A stretch of 64,000 nucleotides of DNA, taken from Acidovorax sp. sif1233 (GTDB lineage: Bacteria > Pseudomonadota > Gammaproteobacteria > Burkholderiales > Burkholderiaceae_C). The stretch's first letter is position 1; the number at the start of each line of letters is the position of its first letter. Both the position numbers and the translations under genes were made by a program. Location: contig NZ_JAHUWZ010000001.1 in the NCBI RefSeq assembly GCF_019218755.1, positions 372,001-436,000 of the forward strand, given 5' to 3'. Shown here one piece after another: positions 15,684-24,885 of this stretch. The notes under the pieces were generated by a model. The model saw only the letters and a list, made by a program, of their open reading frames with translations, made no database searches and was not told the origin of the DNA.

Positions 15684-16694
15684 ATGGGCAGCGTCTTGCA
15701 CACGCGGATCACCCGGCTGCTGGGGATCGACCACCCCATCCTGGGCGGCGGCCTCATGTGGCTGTCCGACGCACGGTACGTTGCCGCGCTGGTGAATGCG
15801 GGCTGCATGGGCTTCATCACGCCCCGGTCGTACGCCAGCGAAGCGGATTTCCGCGAAGCCCTTGCGCTGTGCTCGGAACTGACCCATGGCAAACGGTTTG
15901 GCGTCAACCTCACGCTCTCGCACCGGCCCGAAGCCAACACCATGATTCCGCGCTGGATGGATGCAGCCCTGACGCACGGCGTGAGGATCTTCGAGACAGC
16001 CGGACATGCACCGGCGGACCTCATCACCGCTCTTCACAAGGCAGATGCCATCGTCGTTCACAAAGCCTCGAACATCCGCCACGCTCTTTCGGCGGAGCGC
16101 GCTGGCGCCGATGCCATTGCCCTGGTCGGCATGGAGGAAGGCGGGCACCCGGGCATGAATGAGCTGCCCACGATGCTCATGGGGGCGCTGGCATACGGCC
16201 AGTTCAGCGTGCCGGTGGTGCTGGGCGGCGGCATCGGCCGCGGCAGGCAATTGGCTGCGGTGCTGGCCCAGGGGCTTGACGGCGTACTCGTCGGCAGCCG
16301 CTTCCTGGTGTGCGAGGAAATCCAGGCGCACCCTCGCTACAAAGAGCATCTGCTGACCTGCGACGAGCACTCCACGGTGCGGCTGCTGCAATCGCTGGGC
16401 ACCACCTGGCGCGTGCTGCTCAACGACACTGCGCGCCAGGTTCAGGCCATCGAACGGGCAGGCGCCACCGAACACGCCGCGTTCGGCGACCTCATCAGCG
16501 GAACGGTCGCGCGCGACCGCTGCTACGCCGAGGGCGACTGGCGTCATGGCATGGCCTCCCTGGGGCCAGCCATCGCATTCGCCAAGCGTATCGAGCCGCT
16601 GCAGGCCATCGTGAACGGCCTGGTGGACGAAGCGGTGCAGGCCATCACGGCCCTGCGCACAGTGCATTCACTGGATTCAATGGAGCAAGAATGA
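15684..16694 (+). CDS. Nitronate monooxygenase-like FMN protein (first of tandem pair)
   Basis: A 336-residue TIM-barrel flavoprotein of the nitronate monooxygenase (2-nitropropane dioxygenase, NPD) family. It begins LLGIDHPILGGGLMWLSDARYVAALVNAGCMGFI and carries the FMN-phosphate motif GMEEGGHPGM and VPVVLGGGIGRGRQL with GVLVGSRFLV. The family also includes enoyl reductase FabK-like enzymes and flavin monooxygenases acting on CoA-linked or nitro substrates, so the name does not fix the reaction. The gene starts four bases after the CoA-transferase stop and overlaps the next, similar gene by ATGA. The two proteins may act as a heteromer. Confidence 0.88.
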   Translation: MGSVLHTRITRLLGIDHPILGGGLMWLSDARYVAALVNAGCMGFITPRSYASEADFREALALCSELTHGKRFGVNLTLSHRPEANTMIPRWMDAALTHGVRIFETAGHAPADLITALHKADAIVVHKASNIRHALSAERAGADAIALVGMEEGGHPGMNELPTMLMGALAYGQFSVPVVLGGGIGRGRQLAAVLAQGLDGVLVGSRFLVCEEIQAHPRYKEHLLTCDEHSTVRLLQSLGTTWRVLLNDTARQVQAIERAGATEHAAFGDLISGTVARDRCYAEGDWRHGMASLGPAIAFAKRIEPLQAIVNGLVDEAVQAITALRTVHSLDSMEQE

Positions 16695-17629
16695 ACCGAC
16701 TGCCTTTCATGGAGCGGCTGGTGGTGCCCGTCATTGCGGCCCCCATGCTGCGTGTCTCGGGAATCGAACTGGTCTCGGCTGCCTGCGCCGCTGGCGTCAT
16801 CGGCGCATTTCCCACGGCCAACTGCACGTCTCTGGACGAGTTCGAGACCTGGCTTCAGCGGCTTCAGCGCGAGGCCGAAGAACAGCCCAGCCGGGCGCCC
16901 TATTGCCCCAATCTCATCATGCGCCGCGACCCCGCACGCCTCAAGGCCGAAGCGGACTTGATCGTGCGCCACGGCGCAGAGCTGGTGATCACCAGCGTCG
17001 GGTCGCCCGCGTCGGTGATTCCCATCTTGCACGACGGCGGCTGCCTCGTGTTTGCCGATGTGGCCTCGCTGCACCATGCAGAGCGTGCTCTGGAGGCGGG
17101 CGTCGATGGCTTGGTGCTGCTCTCGTCCGGCGCGGGCGGGCACACCGGCTGGGCCAACCCGTTCGCTTTCGTGCGCGCCGTGCGCCAGCTGTTCGATGGC
17201 CCCATCGTGCTGTCAGGTGGCCTGTCCGACGGTGTGGCGTTGCGCGCAGCGACGGTCCTGGGTTGCGACCTGGGGTGCGTGGGAACGCGATTCATCGCCA
17301 CCAAGGAAAGCCTGGCTGGGGGAGACTACAAGCAGATGCTTCTGGAAAGCTCCATGGACGATGTGCTTGCGACGCGTGCCTTTACGGGGTTGCCCGCGAA
17401 CTTCTTGAAACCGTCCATCGTTCGTGTCGGACTCGACCCCGATGGGCTGGACGAGACGGTATCCGTGCAGGAGGCCCGCAAGAAATTCGGAGGCGGATCT
17501 GAAGGACCCGTCATCCAACGGTGGTCGGATCTGTGGAGTGCGGGGCATTCGGTGTCGGGTGTGACGTCCCTGCCGACTGCCGCCGAACTGGTTCAGTCCA
17601 TGAATGTGGAGTATCGGTCGTTCAAATAG
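16691..17629 (+). CDS. Nitronate monooxygenase-like FMN protein (second of tandem pair)
   Basis: A 312-residue relative of the preceding gene, clearly diverged. It has VVPVIAAPMLRVSGIELVSAACAAGVIGAF at the start, PYCPNLIM, the FMN motif LLSSGAGGHTGWANPFAF and PIVLSGGLSDGVALRAATVLGCDLGCVGTRFIAT. The C-terminal SMDDVLATRAFTGLPANFLKPSI is characteristic of NPD-family proteins that sit in acyl-CoA catabolic clusters. The ATG at 16691 overlaps the previous stop, so both are probably made in equal amounts. The gene closes the plus arm and faces the convergent hydrolase gene across a 68-base gap with two small hairpins. Substrate unknown. Confidence 0.88.
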   Translation: MNRLPFMERLVVPVIAAPMLRVSGIELVSAACAAGVIGAFPTANCTSLDEFETWLQRLQREAEEQPSRAPYCPNLIMRRDPARLKAEADLIVRHGAELVITSVGSPASVIPILHDGGCLVFADVASLHHAERALEAGVDGLVLLSSGAGGHTGWANPFAFVRAVRQLFDGPIVLSGGLSDGVALRAATVLGCDLGCVGTRFIATKESLAGGDYKQMLLESSMDDVLATRAFTGLPANFLKPSIVRVGLDPDGLDETVSVQEARKKFGGGSEGPVIQRWSDLWSAGHSVSGVTSLPTAAELVQSMNVEYRSFK

Positions 17630-17643
17630 CAGGACTCAGGCTC

Positions 17644-17693
17644 GAGGCCCTCCGAGGTCAGGCCTCCAGTCGTGCAATGCGGCGACACCGCAT
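17644..17693. terminator. Pair of short hairpins between convergent genes
   Basis: GAGGCC (17644-17649) pairs with GGCCTC (17661-17666), and ATGCGG (17677-17682) pairs with CCGCAT (17688-17693) across a 5-base loop. They fill the gap between the convergent genes ending at 17629 and 17698. Neither is followed by a T run, so if they stop transcription it is as weak or Rho-assisted terminators. Confidence 0.35.
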
Positions 17694-17697
17694 CAGG

Positions 17698-18576
17698 CTA
17701 CCCCACATGGGCACGCAGCCAGGCCACGATGTCGGCAGTCACCTCATCACGATTCGTCTCATTGAGGATTTCGTGGCGGGCAGCCGTGTACAGCTTGACT
17801 GTCACGTCGGTGATGCCTGCATCGCGGTAGCGCTGACCCAGCAGCTGAATCAGCGCACCGCCCCCCGCGAGCGGATCTGCGTCGCCAGAGGCAATGAAGA
17901 TTGACAGGTCACTGCGGATACCTGCTAGCAGCGCTGGATCCGCCAGCCGGGAAGCCGGAGCGAACAGCGACGGGATCACATCGTCCGGCACATCCCATCC
18001 ACACCACGGATCCGCTACATAGGCATCGACCTCCGCACCGTCCCGCGAAAGCCATTCGTATCCCGTACGGTGCTCAAAACCTGCGTTGAATGCCTCCAAT
18101 CCGGCAGGCGCGTCTGCGGGAGCATTGGCCATCGCTGCGGCGAGCGCATCCAGCGCGGTTGAACCTGAGAGCAACACACCTGACCAGGTCGATGCGTGAT
18201 CCAGGATCGCCGCCTGCGCCGCAAACGAACCCATCGAATGCCCAAACAGAAACAGCGGCAGGCCGGCGTGCTGCGTGCGCAGCAGTGCGCCGTACTGGGC
18301 CACATCGGCAATGAGCCCGCTGAAACCTGCGGCGCCAAAGTCCCCCAACCTGCCACCAGCGGTGCGCCCGTGCCCGCGATGATCCACGGCATGGACGATG
18401 AAGCCGGCAGCGTTCAAGGCCTTCGCAAAGCGGTCGTAGCGCTCGCCGTGCTCGGCTAGTCCGTGAGATATCTGCACGGCGCCCACGGGTTTGCCGGGGG
18501 TCTCGGCCCAGGTGTAGGTGATGACCGGGATGCCGTCTGCGCTAGACAGAAAGGAGGAGGATGTCGATGTGCTCAT
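17698..18576 (-). CDS. Alpha/beta hydrolase, monoacylglycerol-lipase-like
   Basis: A 292-residue serine hydrolase of the Hydrolase_4/monoacylglycerol lipase type. The nucleophile Ser114 lies in LFGHSMGSFAAQ, the acid is probably Asp234 (ASGDADPLA) and the base His268 (TAARHEILNE). VQISHGLAEHGERYDRFAKAL and VHAVDHRGHGRTAG near the N-terminus are family signatures, the former supplying the oxyanion-hole HG. It probably cleaves fatty or other carboxylic esters in the cytosol; no signal peptide is visible. It is a single gene convergent with the catabolic plus arm, and nothing in the sequence ties it to that pathway. Confidence 0.92.
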   Translation of the reverse strand: MSTSTSSSFLSSADGIPVITYTWAETPGKPVGAVQISHGLAEHGERYDRFAKALNAAGFIVHAVDHRGHGRTAGGRLGDFGAAGFSGLIADVAQYGALLRTQHAGLPLFLFGHSMGSFAAQAAILDHASTWSGVLLSGSTALDALAAAMANAPADAPAGLEAFNAGFEHRTGYEWLSRDGAEVDAYVADPWCGWDVPDDVIPSLFAPASRLADPALLAGIRSDLSIFIASGDADPLAGGGALIQLLGQRYRDAGITDVTVKLYTAARHEILNETNRDEVTADIVAWLRAHVG

Positions 18577-18680
18577 CGGGTCATTCTGGCATGGTGATCT
18601 GATCCAGGTGTTTCGGGCACATCACCTGCAGCCAGCCCTGCCTTTCCGTCACCATTCAACTGTTGTCTTCCGGTGAATTC

Positions 18681-19148
18681 ATGGTCACCATTCACTTCAG
18701 CCAGCCCAGCATCCACTACCCGAACATGCCCCTTCCCCCTGTCCTCGACCGTTTCCTGCAAGCCCAGGATCCCGTCTGGCCCCGCGTGATCGCCGAACTG
18801 CGGGCGGGCAAGAAGCGCACGCACTGGATGTGGTTTGTGTTCCCGCAGATCAAGGGACTGGGGCATAGCGACGTGGCCCAGCGCTATGCCATCCAGTCGC
18901 TGGCCGAGGCGCAGGCCTACCTGGCGCATCCAGTGCTTGCCGGCCGGCTGCGCGAGTGCTGCCAGATCCTGCTGGGCCTGGGGACGTGCTCGGCGCTGGA
19001 TGTGTTTGGCACGCCGGACGATCTCAAGCTGCGCTCCAGCATGACGCTGTTTGGCGAAGTTTCTGCGCCGGGCAGCGTGTTTCACGCCATGCTGCAAAAG
19101 TATTTCGACGGGTGCAAAGACCCGCGTACCATCGAATTTTTCGATTGA
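18681..19148 (+). CDS. DUF1810 family protein
   Basis: A 155-residue cytosolic protein of the DUF1810 family: LDRFLQAQDPVWPRVIAELRAGKKRTHWMWFVFPQIKGLGHSDVAQRYAIQSLAEAQAYLAHP holds the conserved FLxAQ, WMWFVFPQ and YAI features. The C-terminal half ends in FGTPDDLKLRSSMTLFGEV and a helix with FHAMLQKYFDG. The function of the family is not established. Start at 18681 is the first ATG; ATG at 18726, nearer the conserved domain, is also possible, and a TTG at 18663 seems unlikely. The short stretch before the domain is variable in relatives. It is a single gene followed at once by a copy of the AAGCGCT repeat. Confidence 0.85.
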   Translation: MVTIHFSQPSIHYPNMPLPPVLDRFLQAQDPVWPRVIAELRAGKKRTHWMWFVFPQIKGLGHSDVAQRYAIQSLAEAQAYLAHPVLAGRLRECCQILLGLGTCSALDVFGTPDDLKLRSSMTLFGEVSAPGSVFHAMLQKYFDGCKDPRTIEFFD

Positions 19149-19150
19149 AA

Positions 19151-19196
19151 ATGGCATCTACCGCTTGTCCCATAAGCGTTGTTTGCTATTGATTTT
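19151..19196. repeat. Copy A of the AAGCGCT intergenic hairpin repeat (degenerate)
   Basis: The stretch reads ATGGCATCTACCGCTTG, then TCCCAT, then AAGCG and TTTGCTATTGATTTT. CGCTT (19162-19166) pairs with AAGCG (19174-19178). Its order of elements (TAGC-like outer arm, CGCTT, a 6-7-base loop, AAGCG, GCTATT and T-rich tail) matches the copies at 56261, 57406 and 60695. It begins two bases after the DUF1810 stop and may serve as its terminator. Confidence 0.55.
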
Positions 19197-19294
19197 GAAT
19201 ATTGCTCCTCTCTTTCTGGAACATGTGTGGCGCGCGTACGCATCCGATAGCCCGCGGACAGCGGTCGCACGTTCCAGCGCTGCTGCACTGCCCC

Positions 19295-19510
19295 TCAAGC
19301 GCCCCTGGGCAAAAACAGCGCGAACAGCATGGCAATGGCACCAGGGCCGATGAGATACAGCACGCCCTGTCCGCCCCACGTCGTCTCTACCGCAAGGAAA
19401 GCAGCGCGCCGAGAATGGGGCCTTCCATGGTGCCGATCCCTCCCCGCCAGCGCCATGAAGATCATGTAGGCCGTCCACTGCGCGCTGAAATAGGTTTTGG
19501 GCGGAGACAT
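19295..19510 (-). pseudogene. Remnant of a livM branched-chain amino acid ABC permease gene
   Basis: On the minus strand the 3' end of a LivM-type permease gene can be read in two frames. One gives TYFSAQWTAYMIFMALAG, another continues GIGTMEGPILGALLSL before a stop, and the first then resumes with GGQGVLYLIGPGAIAMLFALFLPRG to the stop at 19295. LivM proteins end in just this series (WTAYMIFM, GGIGTxEGP, YLI, LWAPRG). At least one frameshift and the loss of everything upstream make it non-functional. Only about 70 of some 300-400 codons remain. No other liv gene is present, so it marks an old deletion or rearrangement point. Confidence 0.75.
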
Positions 19511-19622
19511 GAGGACTCGGCATCTTGAATGCTCCGATGGCGTGGTGCTGCTTGGTGTGACTAGCTGGCGCTGGCACTGGGGTACGCCGGAGGCTGGTCA
19601 TGGCGCTGCGAGTGACATGTGG

Positions 19623-20180
19623 TCACCGGGCAGAGGGCGTCGGAGGCGGGCGCGGTGTGCCGAGTATCTCCAGCGCCTCTCTCGCGATCGCCAGCGACAG
19701 CTCTTCCTGCAGGATGCCGGCCTTGAGCACCAGGTGCTGCAGGCGGCGCTCTCGGCTCGCTTCCTTGCCCATGAAGTCGCGCTGTTCGATGCGCTGGTAG
19801 ACGGCCAGCTTGTCCTCGTGCATGGCCTGCAGGCGGGCGATTTCCTTTTCCAGACCGGTGGGGCCGACGGCGGCCTCGGCGCGCAGGCGCACCATGAGTT
19901 CGTCGCGCAGGGGCGTGGGGTCCTGTTGCTCGGCGATCCAGCGGCGCAGTTCCTTGCGGCCCGCGGGCAGCAGGCGGAACTGGCGCTTGCGGCCGCGGCC
20001 CGTCTCGGCCGGCAGGGCCTCGATCCACAGTGCTTCTTCGAGCCGCGCCAGCTCGCGGTAGATCTGCTGGTGCGTGGCGTGCCAGAAGTAGCCGATGGAC
20101 TTGTCGAAGCGCTCGGCGAGTTCCGAGCCCGAGCAGGGGTGCTCGACCAGGGCGGTGAGAAGGGCGTGGGGCAGGGACAT
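19623..20180 (-). CDS. PadR-family transcriptional regulator
   Basis: A 185-residue PadR-type repressor. The N-terminal winged helix covers about residues 1-75 (LLTALVEHPCSGSELAERF, then WHATHQQIYRELARLEEALWIEA and the wing GRKRQFRLLPAGRKELRRWI). The C-terminal helices (EKEIARLQAMHEDKLAVYQRIEQRDF) form the dimer domain of the Vir_act_alpha_C kind. Such proteins sense phenolic or fatty-acid-like ligands and repress a divergent operon. The ATG at 20180 faces the FadH-like gene across 143 bases that contain two near-identical palindromic sites. It therefore probably represses both itself and the 20324-24580 operon. Confidence 0.92.
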   Translation of the reverse strand: MSLPHALLTALVEHPCSGSELAERFDKSIGYFWHATHQQIYRELARLEEALWIEALPAETGRGRKRQFRLLPAGRKELRRWIAEQQDPTPLRDELMVRLRAEAAVGPTGLEKEIARLQAMHEDKLAVYQRIEQRDFMGKEASRERRLQHLVLKAGILQEELSLAIAREALEILGTPRPPPTPSAR

Positions 20181-20246
20181 CGGAAGAGGGCGCCGGAGAA
20201 AGCTGCGTAGTTCGCCATCTTGCCTGAATCGGGACTGCTCTCCATT

Positions 20247-20269
20247 GTTTACGCAACCAGTTGCATAAA
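20247..20269. promoter_or_regulatory. Putative PadR operator, site 1
   Basis: A 23-base site with core GCAACCAGTTGC, flanked by GTTTAC on the left and ATAAA on the right. It differs at one base from the inverted form of site 2 (20288-20310). The half sites ACGCAAC and GTTGCAT are near-palindromic. It lies between the divergent PadR and FadH-like genes, nearer to padR. Confidence 0.7.
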
Positions 20270-20287
20270 TGCGTGATGCTGGCTATA

Positions 20288-22393
<2,106 letters not shown>

Positions 22394-22421
22394 TCCAACA
22401 ACCTCACCCCAGGAGACATCC

Positions 22422-22862
22422 ATGACCGAAGCCCCGAAGAACATCCACCCCGCCGTCGCCCGCTCGCTCGACACCTGGCACCACATGGTGGCCAGCCGCG
22501 ACCTGTCGAACCTGCTGAGCATCGTGCACCCCGACGCGGTGTTCCGCTCGCCCATGGCGAACACGGCCTACACCTCGGCCCCGGCGCTGATGCTGGCCCT
22601 GTCCACCGTGATCCAGGTGTTCGAGGACTTCACCTACCACCGCCAGCTGGCCACCGACGACGGCCTGAACATCGTGCTGGAGTTCAGCGCGCGCGTGGGC
22701 GACAAGCAGCTCAAGGGCATCGATCTGGTGCGCTTCAATGAAGAGGGGCAGATCACTGAGTTCGAAGTCATGGTGCGCCCCCTGAGCGGCCTGCAGGCGT
22801 TGGGTGCCGAAATGGGCGCGCGGCTGGGTGACAAGCTCCCAGCGTTCAAAGCCAAGGCCTGA
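22422..22862 (+). CDS. SnoaL-like / NTF2-fold protein
   Basis: A 146-residue NTF2-fold protein. VARSLDTWHHMVASRDLSNLLSIVHPDAVFRSPMANTAY is the conserved first half, and GIDLVRFNEEGQITEFEVMVRPLSGLQALGAEMGARL is the hallmark ending of this subgroup. Such proteins are often found beside FadH-like and ligase genes; whether they bind or isomerise a substrate is not known. AGGAGAC lies seven bases before the ATG at 22422. The gene sits 28 bases after the reductase gene and 35 before the ligase gene, so it belongs to the PadR-controlled operon. It is not closely similar to the SnoaL-like protein at 3902. Confidence 0.85.
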   Translation: MTEAPKNIHPAVARSLDTWHHMVASRDLSNLLSIVHPDAVFRSPMANTAYTSAPALMLALSTVIQVFEDFTYHRQLATDDGLNIVLEFSARVGDKQLKGIDLVRFNEEGQITEFEVMVRPLSGLQALGAEMGARLGDKLPAFKAKA

Positions 22863-22897
22863 TGCGTTCATAAAAAGAAGAGACAGGAGACAAGCCC

Positions 22898-24580
22898 ATG
22901 ACCGCCACCGCCGCACCGCCAGCGTCCTCGCCCTGGGAAGGGTCCTACCCCGAGGCCCTGCGCAACTACCGGCTCGACCTGGCGGCACTGCCCGCCAACG
23001 CCGCGCACCTGGCCACGCAGGCCGCCACCGACCATGGGGACCAGCCCGCCTTCACCTTCGTGCTGCCCACGGGCGCCAACGTGGTGCGCAGCTTCAAGGA
23101 GATCGATGCGCTGTCGGACGCGTTTGCCGCCTGGCTGGTGCGCGAGCAGGGGCTGCAGACGGGCGGGGTGCTTGCGCTGCAGATGCCCAACTGCCTGCAC
23201 TACCCGATTGCGGTGTTCGGCGCCTGGAAGGCCGGGCTCATCGTGACCAACGTGAACCCGCTGTACACCGGGCGCGAGCTGCGCCTGCAGCTCGAAGACA
23301 GCGGTGCGAAGCTGCTGCTGGTGTGCGACCTGTTCCTGCCGGTGGCACAGCCTGTGGCCGAGGGCCTGGGCCTGCCCGTGCTCACGGCCAGCCTGTGGGA
23401 CTTCTTTGAGGAACCTGTGGCATCGGCCATCCGCGCCAAGATGGCCGGTCCTGCGGACTCCACCGCGGCGCCGCTGCCGCGCATGGCCGACGCGCTGGTG
23501 CGCGGGCAGGCGCTGGAGCCCGTCGAACACCGCAGCCACCCCGTGGCGGTGTACCAGTACACGGGCGGCACCACCGGGCGCAGCAAGGGCGCAGTGATCA
23601 CGCACAGCAACATCCTGGCCACCTTGCGCATCACGCGCGATTTTCTCGACGCCTACGACGGGCCGAAGCAGGGCGAGACGATGCTCACCGTGCTGCCCAT
23701 GTACCACGTGTTCGCCTTCATGGTGAACTTCCTGGTGTTCTTCGAGGTCGGTGCACGCAACGTGCTGGTGCCCAACCCGCGCCCCATGTCCAACCTGCAA
23801 AAGACCTTCGAGCAGTTCGACGTGCAGTGGACTGCCGGCGTGGACACGCTGTTCGCCGGCCTGCTGGCCGAGCCCTGGTTCCAGGCCAGGCCACCGAAGC
23901 TGCGCTACGCCTTCTCGGGTGGCACGGCCCTGCGCACGTCGACCGCGCAGGCCTGGCAGGCGGTGGTCTGCCCCATCCTGGAGGGCTACGGCATGACCGA
24001 GACATCGTGCATCGTCTCGTGCAACCCGCCCTCGGCTACGCCGCGCCTGGGCACCGTGGGCGTGCCCATGCCGGGCTGCCGGGTGCGCATCGTCGATGAC
24101 CAGGGGCGCGATCTGCCTCAGGGCGAGCGCGGCGAGTTGCTGGTGCAGGGCCCGCAGGTGGTGGCCGGCTACCTGCATGCGCAGGAAGATAGTGCCAGCG
24201 CGATCCGGAACGGCTGGCTGCACACGGGCGACATTGCGCAGCTGGAGGAGGGCGGTTTCATCCGCATCGTCGACCGCAAGAAGGACATGATTCTGGTGTC
24301 CGGCTTCAACGTCTACCCGAACGAGGTGGAAGACGTGCTCGCGGCCCACTCCGACATCGCCGAGGCCGCCGTCATCGGTGTGCCGGATGCCGGCACCGGC
24401 GAGGCCGTGCGCGCCTTCGTGGTCGCGCGCAACCCGGCGCTCACGCCCGAGGACGTGGAGCGCCACTGCCGCACCCAGCTCACGGCCTACAAGGTGCCAC
24501 GCCAGATCGTTTTCCGCGAGCAATTGCCCAAGTCGCCGGTGGGAAAGATCCTCAGGGCGTCGCTGCGCGAAGAGGCCTGA
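22898..24580 (+). CDS. AMP-forming acyl-CoA ligase (long-chain fatty acid CoA ligase family)
   Basis: A 560-residue ANL-superfamily ligase. The P-loop YTGGTTGRSKGAVITH, the ILEGYGMTETSCIVSCNP segment, the hinge HTGDIAQLEEGGFIRIVDRKKDMILVSGFNVYPNEVE and the C-terminal lysine in LPKSPVGKILRASLREE are all in place, so it should be active. It couples a carboxylic acid to CoA through an acyl adenylate and is FadD-like in length and motifs. It closes the PadR-regulated operon. Its presence next to the FadH-like reductase points to an unsaturated fatty or ring acid as substrate. AGGAGACAAGCCC lies just before the ATG. Confidence 0.94.
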   Translation: MTATAAPPASSPWEGSYPEALRNYRLDLAALPANAAHLATQAATDHGDQPAFTFVLPTGANVVRSFKEIDALSDAFAAWLVREQGLQTGGVLALQMPNCLHYPIAVFGAWKAGLIVTNVNPLYTGRELRLQLEDSGAKLLLVCDLFLPVAQPVAEGLGLPVLTASLWDFFEEPVASAIRAKMAGPADSTAAPLPRMADALVRGQALEPVEHRSHPVAVYQYTGGTTGRSKGAVITHSNILATLRITRDFLDAYDGPKQGETMLTVLPMYHVFAFMVNFLVFFEVGARNVLVPNPRPMSNLQKTFEQFDVQWTAGVDTLFAGLLAEPWFQARPPKLRYAFSGGTALRTSTAQAWQAVVCPILEGYGMTETSCIVSCNPPSATPRLGTVGVPMPGCRVRIVDDQGRDLPQGERGELLVQGPQVVAGYLHAQEDSASAIRNGWLHTGDIAQLEEGGFIRIVDRKKDMILVSGFNVYPNEVEDVLAAHSDIAEAAVIGVPDAGTGEAVRAFVVARNPALTPEDVERHCRTQLTAYKVPRQIVFREQLPKSPVGKILRASLREEA

Positions 24581-24885
24581 AAGGGGTCTGAGCAACGGCC
24601 TGGTCTGCAGCGGTGAGGCCAGGCCTTGCAGCTACCGAACAGTCGATGGAATGATGTTGGTGGTGCCAAGAACGATCAAGCCCTTGCGAGCGGTGGGGCG
24701 GGCCGAAGCGGTGATCCCCGGGGGGAATGCCGTGTCCCCGGTGTGATCTATTTCTCCGCACATGGATCACGTGGCAGCGCAGCAATGAACACTGAATCCA
24801 TATCCCTCATCACAATAGCTGTTGTCTATTGACAAAATATTACAAATCTACTGACCATAACGCAGATGAACATTGGGGGACTGCG
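24581..24885. other. Intergenic region before the chemoreceptor gene
   Basis: No gene is seen in these 305 bases. GGCCTGG (24598-24604) pairs with CCAGGCC (24619-24625) just after the ligase stop and could end that transcript, though no T run follows. CAATAG (24813-24818) pairs with CTATTG (24826-24831) across seven bases and overlaps a TTGACA (24829-24834), a possible -35 element for the chemoreceptor gene. No convincing -10 element could be fixed. Confidence 0.4.

Noticed and set aside
19158..19601. A 147-codon minus-strand frame overlapping the livM remnant
   Set aside because: It carries the wrong frame for most of the LivM similarity and no clear product of its own.
22868..24595. A 575-codon minus-strand frame opposite the acyl-CoA ligase
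   Set aside because: Antisense shadow of a GC-rich gene, with low-complexity His/Arg/Gly sequence and no recognisable domain.
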